Part shown: positions 1 through 11,100 of the stretch, one piece after another
Position numbering within the stretch: the first letter of the stretch is position 1
Layout of the letters: each line of letters starts with the position of its first letter
NCBI RefSeq assembly: GCF_904849725.1
Contig: NC_058518.1
Span: forward strand, 330,978,581-331,042,580
DNA length: 64,000 nt
Source of the DNA: Hordeum vulgare subsp. vulgare
Taxonomy: Eukaryota; Streptophyta; Magnoliopsida; Poales; Poaceae
Reading direction: 5' to 3'
Position numbers and translations under genes: made by a program
Notes under the pieces: model-generated
What the model saw: only the letters and a program-made list of their open reading frames with translations
Database searches by the model: none
Told to the model about the DNA's origin: nothing

Positions 1-770
1 GATGACATAATTAGCTTAGTTAGATCCTAAATGGTGTATTTAATAAAACATGACCTATACTTAGCTAATTATCCTCGAAATGACATAATTAGCTCCAAAA
101 AGGCATTCTTAGCCAATTTAGCCCGAATAAGGGGACAAGAGGAGAAGAAAGAGGAAAAATTAAAGGAAGGAAGAAGAAGAAGAAGAGAAGAAGAAGAAGG
201 AGAAGGACGAGCATAAGAAGAAGGAGAAGAAGGAGAAGGAGCTCCTCCTTCTCCTTCTTCTTCCTCCTTCTTCCTCCTTCTCCTTCTCCTTCTTCTTTTC
301 TTCTTTTCTTCTCTTCTTCTCCTCTTCCTTCTCCTTCTCCTCCTCCTCCTCCTCCTCCTCCTTCTTTTACTTCTTCTTCTCTTTCTCTTCTTCTACGTAG
401 CTTAGACTCATCCAAGAAAGGCTAAATTGGCTAATTATCCTACGAAATGACATTATTAGCTTAGTTAGCTCCAAAATGATCTATTTAATAAAAAATGACC
501 TATAGTTAGCTAAGTTCTCTCCTAAATGACATAATAAGGCTTACGTAGCTGCAAGATGACCTATTCCCCCTAACTTAGGTATTAAATGGCCTATAATTAG
601 CCTAGCTAGATCCAAAATGGATTAATAAGCATAGTTTGCTCCGGAATGACCAATTTTACCCAAGTTAGCTGCGAAACGACCTATAGTTAGCCAGGGTTCC
701 ACCTAAATGACATAATTAGCTTAGTTAGCTCCTAAATGGTCTATACTTAGCTAATTTCTCTCCGAAATAA
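1..770. repeat. Degenerate tandem repeats, TTAGCTCCAAAATGACCTAT type
   Basis: Diverged copies of a roughly 45-60 bp unit recur at 1-130 and 420-770. They share the phrases TTAGTTAGCTCC, AAATGACCTATA and AAATGACATAATTAGC. The block is interrupted by a purine/pyrimidine tract. It is probably internal or subterminal repeat DNA of the CACTA element. No coding signal was seen. Confidence 0.7.
143..395. repeat. Purine tract followed by complementary pyrimidine tract (foldback)
   Basis: About 95 bases of nearly pure A/G (143-240) are followed by about 155 bases of nearly pure C/T (241-395). They meet at GGAGCTCC, so the GAAGAAGGAG-type repeats can pair with the CTCCTTCTTC repeats as a long imperfect hairpin. 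Lysine/glutamate- and leucine/phenylalanine-rich translations across it are composition artefacts. Confidence 0.85.
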
Positions 771-1072
771 CCTATATATACACTTCTTCATCTAGTATTA
801 TTCTTCTAACTTTCTTATTTGTCATTTTGCAGATTACCTTCACTTCACGGGAAGCTTGGATTATATTGATGGAATGCTTGAAGATGATTTCTTGTACCAT
901 GGCTTGTATTGAAACTATTGTAGTATATGGATATATATGAAACTTTTTATGCATGTGGATGAAACTGGTGTAATATATGGTTTGGTACGGATGCAACTTG
1001 CATAATATGTATGCACTATGGATGAGAGTTATTTTAATATGGTTATGAGTACGGAAAGAAATTTATTTATGT

Positions 1073-1075
<3 letters not shown>

Positions 1076-1109
<34 letters not shown>
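1076..1109. repeat. (TA)n microsatellite
   Basis: An uninterrupted alternating TA run of about 34 bases lies between the inner part of the CACTA element and its terminal repeats. Confidence 0.95.
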
Positions 1110-1111
<2 letters not shown>

Positions 1112-1149
1112 TGATTATTGTTAAAAATGCTGGATATAATAAAAAATAA

Positions 1150-1629
1150 ATTAAAAAGGGGCTGGTTCCCCCCTTTGCCGTCTACCCCCACATGGCAAAG
1201 GGGGGGTGGTAGACGGCAAAGGGGGGAATCTGCCCCCTCTCTCTCCCCTCTTTGCCGTCTGCCCCCAAATGGCAAGGGGGGGTGGGCAGACGGCAAAGGG
1301 GGGAATCAGCCCCCCCCTCTCTCCCCTCTTTGCCGTGTGCCCCCACATGGCAAAGGGGGGATGCCAGACGGCAAAGAGAGGAGGCCTGTCGTTAACACTT
1401 AACGGGGCCGCTGCAGTATGTGTTGTCCCATTTTGTTTGCCGTCTGCCCCCTCATGGCAAATATCCTTTGCCGTCCGCTTTAAAAAAGCAGACGGCAAAG
1501 AACCTCTTCACCGGATTTTTTTACTGTCTAGTTTGTCGTCTGCTAACCGACGGCAAAGCCTTTGCCGTCCGTGGTACCCCCCTTTGCCGTCCACCAAGGC
1601 AGACGGCAAATTTCTGAATTTCAGTAGTG
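1150..1629. repeat. CACTA subterminal repeat array (TTTGCCGTCTGCC)
   Basis: The motif TTTGCCGTCTGCC and its inverse GGCAGACGGCAAA occur many times in both orientations up to the terminal CAGTAGTG. In CACTA elements such subterminal repeats bind the transposase; here that role is inferred from position and pattern. The GC-rich open frames across this block are repeat translations. Confidence 0.85.
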
Positions 1630-1632
1630 AAT

Positions 1633-2860
1633 GGTCTTTCCTAGTTGCCTTGTTCAGTTTCCGGAAGTCTATCACCATCCTATAGCATGTAATAATCCTT
1701 TGTGGGATTAATTCATTCTTATCATTAGGAACGACGGTGATACCTCCCTTCTTAGGTACGCAATGTACTAGACTTACCCAATCACTATGAGCAACAGGAT
1801 AAATGATTCCTGCTTCCAGAAGCTTTAGTATTTATTTTCACACGACCTCTTTCATCCTACGATTTAATCTCCTTTGATGATCAGCAACTGGCTTAGAATC
1901 AGGATCGGTTGTAATCTTGTGCTGACATAGAGTGGGACTAATACCCTTAAGATCATCAAGAGTATATCCAATAGCCTCACGGTGCTTCCTCAAAGTTTTT
2001 AATAACTTCTTCTCTTCGTGATTCGAGAGGTGAGCACTAATAATAACATGATATATCTCCTTCTCATCAAGATAGGCATACTTCAGAGTATCTGCTAACT
2101 GTTTCAGCTCGAACACAGGATCACCCTTTGGTGGGGGAGGATCCCCAAGCAGTTCAAGAGGCAGATTATTCTTGAGAATAGGATATTGTTCTAAGACAAT
2201 TTTATCTATCTCATCTCTTTCCTCCATATGCATATCATTTTCATGCTCAAGCAGATATTGCTCTAAAGGATCCGTAGGAGGTACGGCAATAGAGGCAAGA
2301 GCAATGATTTCATCCCTACCAGATGACTCTTTTTGATGGGGTTGTCTCCCAAACATGGAGAAGTTAAATTCATGGGACACACCCTCGAAACTATCAGTGA
2401 CAGTCTGTTTAATGCAATCAATGTGAGCATTGACAGTGTTGAGAAAGGGTCTACCAAATACGATGGGACAAAAGCTATCTTGTGCAGTTCCAAAGGACGA
2501 GGAAATTAGTGGGATACTTCGTCTTACCACACAGGACTTCTACGTCTCTCACAATTCCCAAAGGGCAAATAGTGTCTCTATTACCTAGTGTAATAGTGAC
2601 ATCAATGGGTTCTAACTCAGCAGGTGCAATCTCATCTTTGATTTCATCATATAGGGAACAGGGTATTGCACTAACACTAGCACCCATATCACATAAACCA
2701 TGGTAACAGTGGTCTCCTATCTTGACAGAAACAACGGGCAGGCCAACTACAGGTTCATATTTGTCTTTCGCGTGAGGTTTAGCAATTCTAGCAAAGTCCT
2801 CACAGAATTTGATAACATGCCCATCTATGTCTTCGGCTAAGAGATCTTTGATGCAACACT
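1633..2860 (-). pseudogene. Gypsy protease and N-terminal reverse transcriptase, broken
   Basis: The aspartic protease region shows the GASVSAIP flap context and a CPIVFGRPFLNTVNAHIDC stretch, as in the fuller copy near 51069-52070. A frameshift near 2490 splits the protease. The second frame (1838-2530) continues through the PDPPPPKGDPVF-like linker into the RT start (DHQRRLNRRMKEVV) and then meets a stop at 1838. RT residues continue in frame to 1633, where the CACTA element cuts the gene. The codon that became TAG in the 44-54 kb copy is still CAG (Gln) here. It is non-functional as it stands. Confidence 0.8.
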
Positions 2861-3795
2861 AGGTTCAACACTAATTTCCTCAGGGGGTGCAAGTGGTCTA
2901 ATGTAACCCCTATGTATCACAGTTGGAGCCTTAGAATAATCCTTCTTCCTAGCAGGGTAAGGTGGTTTCACAGCGTAGGCACAAGGAACAACAGGATCAC
3001 TAAAAGCAATGACTTTCTCCTCAACTAGATTGGTTTTGTCTATGTTGCTTTCTACAGGAGGATGATATTTAAACCACTTCTCTTTGGGAAGATTAACATG
3101 AGCGGCAAAAGATTCACAGAGAGAAGCTACTATCTCAGAGTCAAGTCCATACTTAGCGCTAAAATCTCTAGAAGTGTTTGTTTCAACAAAAGATTTAACG
3201 CAATCAAACTGGAAATTCATACCTAAATCCTTACCTTCTTCCACCTCTCAATCTTCAGAGTTACGTTTGATTCTTTCCAATAAATTCCACTTGTGGTCAA
3301 TATCCTTCTTCATAAAAGAACTGGTACAAGAAGTGTCAAGCATGGTACGATCTTCATGGGAAATCCGAGCATACAAGTTTTGAGTGATAATTTCTCTCGA
3401 GGGCTCGTGACTGGGGCATGAATATAGCATTGATTTAAGCCTCCCCCAAGCTTGAGCTATGCTTTCCCTGTCATGAGGCCAAAATTTATAAATATAATTC
3501 CGATCACGATGTACTAAATGCATAGGATAGAACTTTTGATGAAATTCCAATTTCAACCGATTGTAGTCCCATGATCCAGTATCATCACATAGCCTATACC
3601 ATGTCAACACCTTATCCTTCAAAGATAAAGGAAAGACTTTCTTCTTTACCTCATCCTCGGGCAAAGCTGCAAACTTAAATAAACCACAAACTTCATCTAC
3701 ATAGATTAGATGCAAGTCTGGATGTGAAGATCCATCTCCTGTAAAAGGATTAGCCAGCAGTTTCTCAAGCATACCCGAAGGAATTTCATAAAAGA
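2861..3795 (-). pseudogene. Gypsy gag, broken
   Basis: The minus frame 3772-3248 holds the gag core, with LANPFTGDG, FPLSLKDKVLTWYRL and FHQKFYPMHL blocks typical of Athila-type gag. A Trp-to-stop change (TGG to TGA) at about 3248-3250 separates it from the linker frame 3244-2837. The second copy keeps the Trp at this point (NSEDWELEEG). Gag would form the virus-like particle. The N-terminal part up to about 3900 is also frameshifted. Confidence 0.8.
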
Positions 3796-3968
3796 TATTT
3801 TAAGTAGGTACCTCAGGTTGAGGAACAACTCCTTGTGCTTCTGTTCATGGTGAAGATACCCCAAACAAACTCCTCAAAGGAACAGTTTCCATAGTGACAA
3901 GTGACAATGAATTTCAGCACAGTATATAAATGTTTCCTTACCAAATTCCACTTACCAAAGGCGCTTCC

Positions 3969-3986
3969 TCCCCGGCAATGGCGCCA
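3969..3986 (-). promoter_or_regulatory. Primer-binding site
   Basis: The minus strand reads TGGCGCCATTGCCGGGGA, 11 bases inside the 5' LTR edge. The second copy (53103-53120) has TGGCGCCGTTGCCGGGGA. From family knowledge this resembles the tRNA-Asp-type site of Athila elements; the tRNA identity was not checked. Confidence 0.75.
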
Positions 3987-3997
3987 GAAAAGAGTCT

Positions 3998-5516
3998 TGA
4001 TGACCCACAAGTATAGGGGATCAATCGTAGTCCTTTCAATAAGTAAGTGTGTCGAACCCAACGAGGAGGAGAAGGCTCTGATAAATGGTTTTCAGCAAGG
4101 TAATAACTGCAAGCATTGAAAGTAGCGGTAACAAGTGATGGTGTAGTGAGGTGAATCGTAGCCAGCGAAAAGTAACAAGTAGTAGCAATGGTGCAGCAAG
4201 TGGCCAATCCCTTTTGTAGAAAGGTACAAGCCTGAACAATGTCTTATAAGAGGAAAAGCGCTCCCGAGGACACACAGGAATTTCTGTCATGCTATTTTCA
4301 TCATGTTCATATGATTCACGTTCGTTACTTTGATAGTTTGATATGTGGGTGGACCGGCGCTTGGGTACTGCCCTTACTTGGACAAGCATCCCACTTATGA
4401 TTAACCTCTCTCGCAAGCATCCACAACTACAAAAGAAGAATTAAGACAACGTCTAACCATAGCATTAAACTAGTGGATCCAAATGAGCCCCTTACGAAGC
4501 AACGCATAGACTGGGGTTTAAGCTTCTGTCACTCCAGCAACCCATCATCTACTTACTACTCCCCAATGCATTCCTCTAGGCCCAAATATGGTGAAGTGTT
4601 GTGTAGTCGACGTTCACATAACACCACTAGAGGAAAAGACAACATACATCATATCAATATACCGAACGAATACCAAACTCACATGACTATTATTAGCATC
4701 ACTTATCCCATGTCCTCAGGAACAAAAGTAACTACTCACAAAGCATAATCATAATCATGATCAGAGGTGTAATGAATAGCATCAAGGATCTGAACATAAA
4801 ATCTTCCACCAAGTAATCCAACTAGCATCAACTACAAATAGTAATCAACACTACTAGCAACCTTCAAGTACCAATCGGAGTCGCGAGACGGAGATTGGTT
4901 ACAAGAGATGAACTAAGGATTGGAGAGGAGATGGTGCTGATGAAGATGTTGATGAAGATGCCTCCCCTCCGACGAGAGGAGTGTTGGTGATGACGAAGGC
5001 GACGATTTCCCCCTCCGAGAGGGAAGTTTCCCCGGCAGGATCGTCCTGTCGGAGCTCTAGATTGGATCTACTCAAGTTGCGCCTCGTGGCGGCGGCGAAA
5101 CCACGAAAAAGCTCCCAAATGATTTTTTCTGGAACGAAACCCTTCATATAGAAAAAGAGGGGGGCAGTGGGCCGCCAGGGTGCCCACAAGCCCTGTTACG
5201 GCGGCCGGGGTAGGCAGCGGTAACCAGGCTTGTGGGCCCCTGGTTGCTCCCCTGTGACACTTCTTTCGCCCAGTATTTTTTATAAAATCCAAAAAAAAGT
5301 CCACATTGATTTTCAGGGCATTTGGAGTTGCGCAGAATAGAGGACTCAGACTTGCTCCTTTTCCAGTCCAGAATTCCAGCTGCCGGTATTCTCCCTCTTC
5401 AGATAAACCTTGCAAAATAAGAGAGAAAAGGCATAAGTAAGGCTCCACAAAGTATAATAATAGCCCATAAAGCGATTAATGTCAATATGAAAGCATGATG
5501 CATAATGGACGTATCA
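3998..5516 (-). repeat. 5' LTR of the minus-strand Athila-type element
   Basis: On the minus strand it starts TGATACGTCC and ends GGGTCATCA, giving TG...CA ends and 1519 bp. It aligns along its whole length with the LTRs at 7631-9154, 44419-45945 and 53132-54617. The AGCCCTG/GGGGCTTGTGGG GC-rich segment near 5160-5240 is shared by all copies. Confidence 0.9.
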
Positions 5517-5677
5517 GTGACCACCTCGTGTGCCTCCCGGACTCCGTTTTCTTGCGGAGTACTCCCTATGGTCGGAAAAATCATTATATATTCTCCCAAA
5601 AGGTTTGATCCTCGTATCACGCAAATATTCCTCTATTTTTGTTTCAAGCCTGTTTTCTGCCGCATATTTAGGGCAAG

Positions 5678-6094
5678 ATGTCTTCTCAAGATTCAGAGGG
5701 GGAGAGCTATGTGGCCGATTACCTTCCTAACCCCAAGGTCTATGGGGACTTGGATCGTTATGGTTGGACCACTGATGAGGAAGAAGATTATTATCCCAAG
5801 GGGAAGGAAGGAACAAGTTCCGATGAAGAGGAAGGTTCTCTATCCCCACCTGGAGACACACATGTGGAGTTCAAGAAGTCGAGCCTCCCCGACTCAAGGA
5901 AGAAGCCTAAGATTTTGTTTATCCCTTCTCGTCTTTTGCAGGAGAGTAAGCAAGAATTATGCCAAAGGGTGTTGAGGCTTGAAGAGGAAATTAATAATTT
6001 GAAGGAGCAGAATTTTATGCTCAAGAGGAAATTAAACAAGTTCAAGACCTCTACAACAACTCCACCACCATCACCTCCAAAGGAAGACAACTAG
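5678..6094 (+). CDS. Small acidic coiled-coil ORF downstream of pol (ORF3)
   Basis: The frame is intact, 138 codons, starting at the first ATG after the segment that follows pol. The N-terminal half is acidic (DEEEDYYPKGKEGTSSDEEEG, about residues 33-52). Residues 87-122 form a predicted coiled coil with heptad-spaced Leu (RVLRLEEEINNLKEQNFMLK region). The tail is Thr/Pro-rich (TTTPPPSPPK, 126-135). It sits where some Athila elements carry an env-like gene, but it has no signal peptide or membrane segment, so an envelope role is not supported. The 44-54 kb element has a different coiled-coil frame in the same place with a similar proline tail. Function unknown; it may be a gag-like accessory or RNA-binding protein. 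Confidence 0.65.
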   Translation: MSSQDSEGESYVADYLPNPKVYGDLDRYGWTTDEEEDYYPKGKEGTSSDEEEGSLSPPGDTHVEFKKSSLPDSRKKPKILFIPSRLLQESKQELCQRVLRLEEEINNLKEQNFMLKRKLNKFKTSTTTPPPSPPKEDN

Positions 6095-7617
6095 GCATGG
6101 GTATGGGCAATCCCCTTGGCTTACGCCAAGATTGGGGGACTTGCCCCGGTATCGTATCACCATCACGTCTTTTGCCTTTACCTTTTCTTAGTTTGTTCCT
6201 TTTTGGTTTTATCTTTCTCTAGTAGAATAAAGTCCGTAGTGTTTTAGGCTTGATTTTTTGCTTTGTGTCACCCCCGATGTATTCGAGTTCGTGAGTCATA
6301 TAATAAAGAGTGTTTTAGTTAAGGGCCTTGCCTCATGCCATGATCAAGAGAATGATAAAATAACAAAAGCATGAAAGATCATGTAATGATCTTATGGGAA
6401 GTGATGACCTCACATATAAAAAGAATGTTGATTGAAACTTGTCATGGGTGGACAAACGTAGACCTTGGTCATTATTGTAATTAATAGGAAGTGATAAAGA
6501 AGGAGAGGTTCACTTATAAATATATCATCTTTGACACCATCTATGATTGTAAACACTCACTAAACTATTACATGCTTAGAAGTAGATGTTGGACAAGGAA
6601 GACAACATAATCAATTATGTTGCTTGGTTCCGAACAATGTTATATGATTAGAGATCCCTTGGCATGTGACGCTTGCTTCCACCTCATATTAGCCAAAACT
6701 TCTGCACTAAGTAGAGATACTACTTGTGCATCCATAAACCTTCAACCCAGTTTTCGCCATCAGAGTCCACCATACCTGCCTATGGATTGAATAAGATCCC
6801 TCAAGTAAGTTGTCATTGGTGCAAGTAAAAAAAATTGCTCCTAAATATGTATGATCTATTAGTGTGTGGAAAATAAGCTTTGTACGAACCTGTGATGAGG
6901 AAGACATAAAAGCGATGGACTGCATATTAAAGTTCTATATCACAGGAGGCAATATAAAGTGACGTTCCTTCACACTAAGAGGTCGCACATGCAAACCTCA
7001 AAAGCGCATGACAACCTCTGCTTCCCTCTGCGAAGGGCCTATCTTGTATCTTTACTTTTTGTCCTTGAAAGAGTCATGGTGATCTAGACCAATTCCTTAT
7101 TTCTCCTTTATCTTGGCTAACGTCATATGCTAGGGAAAGATCTATATTCATATGTCAACTTGGAAGTAAGTATTCATGAATTATTATTGTTGACATTACC
7201 CTTGAGGTAAGTAGTTGGGAGGCGAAACTATAAGCCCCTATCTTTGTCTGTGTCCAACTAAAACTTTGATCTCATGAGTACCACGTGAGTTGTAGCAATT
7301 GTAGAAGACGAAAAGATGATTGAGTATGTGGATTTGCTTTACAAACTCTTATTTGACTCTTTTCGATGTTATGATAAACTGCAATTGTTTCAATGACTAA
7401 AGGCTATTGGTTGTTAATTCTCAATAAGGTTCTTGATCCATACTTTACTTTGTGAATGAATTATCACTTTAGCATAAGAGATGATATGATGATATTGATG
7501 TTCTAACTATGATCATGATGCCTGCATGTTCGTATTTTGTTTTGTCGACACCTCTATCTCTAAACATGTGGGCATATTTATTGATCTCGGCTTTCGCTTG
7601 ACGACAAGCGAGGTCTA
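6095..7617. other. Noncoding region between ORF3 and the 3' LTR
   Basis: AT-rich, with no sustained coding frame. It is collinear in inverted orientation with 45960-47430 of the complete element, including the CAATCCCCTTGGCTT segment just after ORF3 and a GATTGGGGGACTTG tract at about 6130-6143 that resembles the terminal polypurine tract. Confidence 0.7.
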
Positions 7618-7630
7618 AGCTTGGGGGAGT
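7617..7630 (+). promoter_or_regulatory. Polypurine tract
   Basis: AAGCTTGGGGGAGT lies directly before the TGATACATCC start of the 3' LTR. This is the usual place for plus-strand DNA priming in an LTR retrotransposon. Confidence 0.85.
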
Positions 7631-9154
7631 TGATACATCCATTTTGCATCATGCTTTCATGTTGATATTTGTCGCTTTATGGGTTGTTATTACATTTCAC
7701 GGTACAATACTTATGCCTTCTCTCTTATTTTGCAAGGTTTACATGAAGAGGGAGAATGCCAGCAGCTGAAATTCTGGCCTGAAAAAGGAGCAAGTTTGAG
7801 ATACCTATTCTGCGCAACTCCAAAATCCGTGAAAATCAACGAGGATTTATTTTGGATTTTATAAAAAATACTGGGCTGAAGAAGTACTAGAGGGGAGCCA
7901 GGAGGAGGCCACAAGCCTGCTAGGCGCGGCCTACCCCCCTGGCCGCGCCTAGGGGGCTTGTGGGCTCCCAGTTGGCCCTCTGGCCCCCCTCTTTTTCTAT
8001 AAGGAGGGTTTCGTTCTAGAAAAAATCAAGACGAGGCTTTCGGGAGGAATCACCGCTGCCACGAGGCGGAACTTGAGCAGAACCAATCTAGAGCTCCGAC
8101 AAGGTCGTCCTGCCGGGGAAACTTCCCTCCCGTAGGGCGAAATCGTCGTGATCATCATCACCAACACTCCTCTCATCGGAGGGGACTCATCACCATCAAC
8201 ATCTTCATCAGCAACATCTCCTCTCCAAACCCTAGTTCATCTCTTGTAACCAATCTCCGTCTCGCGACTCCAATTGGTACTTGTAAGGTTGTTAGTAGTG
8301 TTAATTACTCTTTGTAGTTGATGCTAGTTGCATTACTTGGTGGAAGATTATATGTTCAGATCCTTGATGCTATTCATTACCTCTCTGGTCATGAATATGA
8401 TTATGCTTTGTGAGTAGTCACTTTTGTTCCTGAGGACATGGGATAAGTCATGCTATAAGTTGTCATGTGAATTTGGTATTCGTTCGATATTCTGATGCGT
8501 TGTATGTTGTTTTTTCCTCTAGTGGTGTTATGTGAATGTCGACTACATAACACTTCACCATTATTTGGGCCTAGAGGAAGGCATTGGGAAGTAGTAAGTA
8601 GATGATGGGTTGCTAGAGTGACGGAAGCTTAAACCCTAGTTTATGCGTTGCTTCGTAAGGGGCTGATTTGGATCCACTAGTTTAATGCTATGGTTAGACT
8701 TTGTCCTAATTCTTCTTTCATAGTTGTGGATGCTTGCGAGAGGGGTTAATCATAAGTGGGAGGTTTGTCCAAGTAAGGGCAGAACCCAAGCAACGGTCCA
8801 CCCACATATCAAACTATCAAAGTAGCGAACGCGAATCATATGAACATGATGAAAACTAGCTGGACAGAAATTCCCATGTGTCCTCGAGAGCGCTTTACCT
8901 CCTATAAGAGTTTGTCCATGCTTGTCCCTTGCTACAAAAGGGATTGGGCCATTTTGCTGCACGGTTGTTACTATTGTTACTTGCTACTTGCTACGAATCA
9001 TCTTACCACACAACTATCTGTTACCGATAATTTCAGTGCTTGCAGAGAATACCTTGCTGAAAACCACTTGTCAGATCCTTCTGCTCCTCGTTGGGTTCAA
9101 CACTCTTACTTACCGAAAGGACTACAATAGATCCCCTACACTTGTGGGTCATCA
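7631..9154 (+). repeat. 3' LTR of the plus-strand Athila-type element
   Basis: It starts TGATACATCC and ends GGGTCATCA, 1524 bp. It aligns with the three other LTRs of this group. Its internal GC-rich block (about 7905-7985) matches in place but differs in sequence, in line with an older, separate insertion. Confidence 0.9.
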
Positions 9155-9986
9155 CTCATGATCTTCGTCTTGGAGAAGCTTTGGTCAATGGCGGGGCTCT
9201 CAAGCGCGTCTAAGGGTCAAGGGGAGGCAGTGGCTACGGCTGCAGCGGCGGTGCGGTCATGGTGGCTGCGGCCATGGAGGGGTTGAGCAAGAAAGCAAGG
9301 GCAAAGGGGAGTGAGGGGGAGAGATCGATCCGAACAACCCCCCGTGGTCTATCCATCCATCCAGGCAAGCAATCGAGAGGAGGTGGCGCGGGAGTCTGCT
9401 TGCGCACTGCGATCACGCACCCCTGTCCTTCTATCCATAGGAGGAAGACGGCAGGAGGTCGAGGTGGTCTGGGACTCGCTTCTCTCCAGGTAAGGCTCAC
9501 GTAACACTATGCACTCTCTCTTTTATTTCTATTTTCTATTTATTTATATTGTGCTTTGATTTTAGTTAAAACCAAATCCTCTTAAAACCTTCTGAAAATA
9601 TTTATGTGGTCTCTTAGAATATATTCGGAACCACTTACCAACTTTCCGAATTATTGGATCTATAAAATTATTTATAGCATTTATAAAACCAATGCAAATA
9701 CTTATTGAATTAACTCAAATGCTAAAAATAAATACTTTTGTGATTTCAAAAATATTGGTTTAGGTTTTGCCTCTTGCCAATATTTTCACAAAACAAGAGG
9801 AACATTTTCTTGGAGATATCTGAGGCAATTTTTATCTTGGTCATTTTGTGAAAAAAATGATTCTCTAAAGATGGCTAAACCCTCAATTCACTTTCAACTG
9901 AATTTAAAAGCATGCATGAATGATTATAATGCAACTATTTGCACTCAAATAAGTATTGGCAGTGAAATGATTCTGGGGCTGTGACA
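9155..9986 (-). repeat. 3' LTR of the degraded Gypsy element (truncated)
   Basis: On the minus strand it begins TGTCACAGCC at 9986 after a purine tract. It runs to the edge of the neighbouring element at 9154, where its CA end is lost or hidden. The AT-rich first part and GC-rich last part (about 9200-9480) resemble the layout of the LTR at 61686 onward. Confidence 0.6.
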
Positions 9987-10000
9987 ACTCACCCCCACTA
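9987..10000 (-). promoter_or_regulatory. Polypurine tract
   Basis: The minus strand reads TAGTGGGGGTGAGT directly before TGTCACAG. Confidence 0.65.
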
Positions 10001-11100
10001 AACAACAATCTCGTCCCAAGATTCAAACGTATGGTAAGAGGAAAATGGGACACTAAACTATCACAATCTTCATTGTCAAGTTGCCCTTCTTGAAGATTTT
10101 GATTCATTTCATCATGTTGATATTGACATCCTTGCTTTGAGATCTTCACCAAAACACACATGGACAAAAGAAGGGAAAACTCTACAAGAGTCAATCTTCT
10201 CAAAGATCGAGCAACTCACGATCAACTCATGGAATGAGACGTACAAACATCTCTTGAGCCGAGATACATAATAAACATAGAGAACGATGGAATAAGGAAG
10301 ATTACAAAGGTTCAATTGGTAGGAAACAATTCCATGGTAAAAACATATGGTGAAAACGTTTCAAAGTAGCGAGGAAATAATTGCCCTTCATACAAAAATG
10401 GGTCATCTTAGGAAGGTGATCATAGAGTTATTCCCTTATGTGGAAAAAATAATTACTTTTGATCCAGAGATCACTGAAACTCTTCATACCAACCTAAGGA
10501 AATTCATAAATGATCGTTTGAAAGAATCTGAAAGAATGGCATACTTAGTTTGGAAAGGAAACTAGAGTTATAGAACAATTCGACAAACGGAAGGCACATT
10601 CCAATTAATACTGAGGATATAACCTAGTGTGTGAGCACGCTCTCAAGAACTTGAGCAATTACATATTCATCAAGGTCTTACCAAGATCTATGCCAAGATC
10701 CTAGAAACACCTCATACTACCATGATGAATAGCAATGGAGGATGCAGATGCAAAGGAAGACAACACTTTCTTAGATTTCACCTTAGCTATGCCAAGGAAA
10801 TGAAATATGGACGATCGACCGAGAGACATTTAGCACTCCACTTCTAATGTTCTCCTTGATGTACTAGCATAACCGAATTATTGGTAACGCTTGCTATGTA
10901 TAACATCAAGTAAAGTTCGGACTTCGGGGCCTCAAAGAGGGCCCATGAGGAATAACTTCTAGAATAAGTCATAAAATCCTCATGGGGAAGTGGCTAATGT
11001 TGCTCACACAAGATATTATAATAATAGGTCTTCCGGCTAGGTGTCCTAGCCATGACATCACCTCACCGGGTTACGAAGGTAACAATATTATAATTCTTGA
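10001..11100. other. Noncoding region between pol and 3' LTR of the degraded element
   Basis: Only short frames occur here. The text is A/C-rich on the plus strand and shows no conserved protein motifs. It is most likely the untranslated 3' region of the minus-strand Gypsy element. Confidence 0.4.

Larger units (their letters stand above)
1..1629 (+). mobile_element. 3' portion of a CACTA (En/Spm) DNA transposon
   Basis: The right edge reads CAGTAGTG at 1622-1629, the reverse complement of the CACTACTG terminus of CACTA transposons. The adjoining DNA holds many direct and inverted TTTGCCGTCTGCC units, as expected of subterminal repeats. Immediately outside, AAT (1630-1632) fits a 3-bp target duplication, because the flanking Gypsy sequence has AAT at the matching place in a second copy near 50777-50780. 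The left end and any transposase lie outside the window. The 1-770 repeats are assigned to this element only by position. Confidence 0.85.
1630..5516 (-). mobile_element. Athila-lineage Gypsy LTR retrotransposon, 5' part (Sabrina-like), broken by CACTA
   Basis: Read on the minus strand, this has a 5' LTR (5516 to 3998), a primer-binding site, gag, protease and the start of reverse transcriptase. It is cut at 1630 by the CACTA transposon. The rest of pol and the 3' LTR should lie left of the window. It is collinear with the complete element at 44419-54617, with matching gag, protease and RT text. The upper edge abuts the internal region of another Gypsy element, so this copy inserted into that one; GTGAC at 5517-5521 is the expected target duplication. 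The Sabrina-like label is from memory of the LTR start. Confidence 0.85.
5517..9154 (+). mobile_element. Athila-lineage Gypsy element, 3' part in plus orientation
   Basis: It comprises the region downstream of pol, a small ORF, a polypurine tract and a complete 3' LTR. The left side is cut at 5517 by the minus-strand element, so gag and pol lie outside the window. CTCAT at 9155-9159 should be its right target duplication, but the partner cannot be seen. It is a diverged relative of the 44-54 kb element: noncoding text around 6095-7630 matches 45946-47430 in reverse orientation. Confidence 0.85.

Noticed and set aside
89..415. Glu/Lys- and Leu-rich frames
   Set aside because: Translation of the simple purine/pyrimidine tract.
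1118..1685. Frames across the TTTGCCGTC array
   Set aside because: Both strands are open because of the repeated unit; this is a CACTA terminus.
5678..6094. Envelope-like gene of an endogenous retrovirus-type element
   Set aside because: Position suits an env-like ORF, but there is no signal peptide, transmembrane segment or glycosylation-rich ectodomain.
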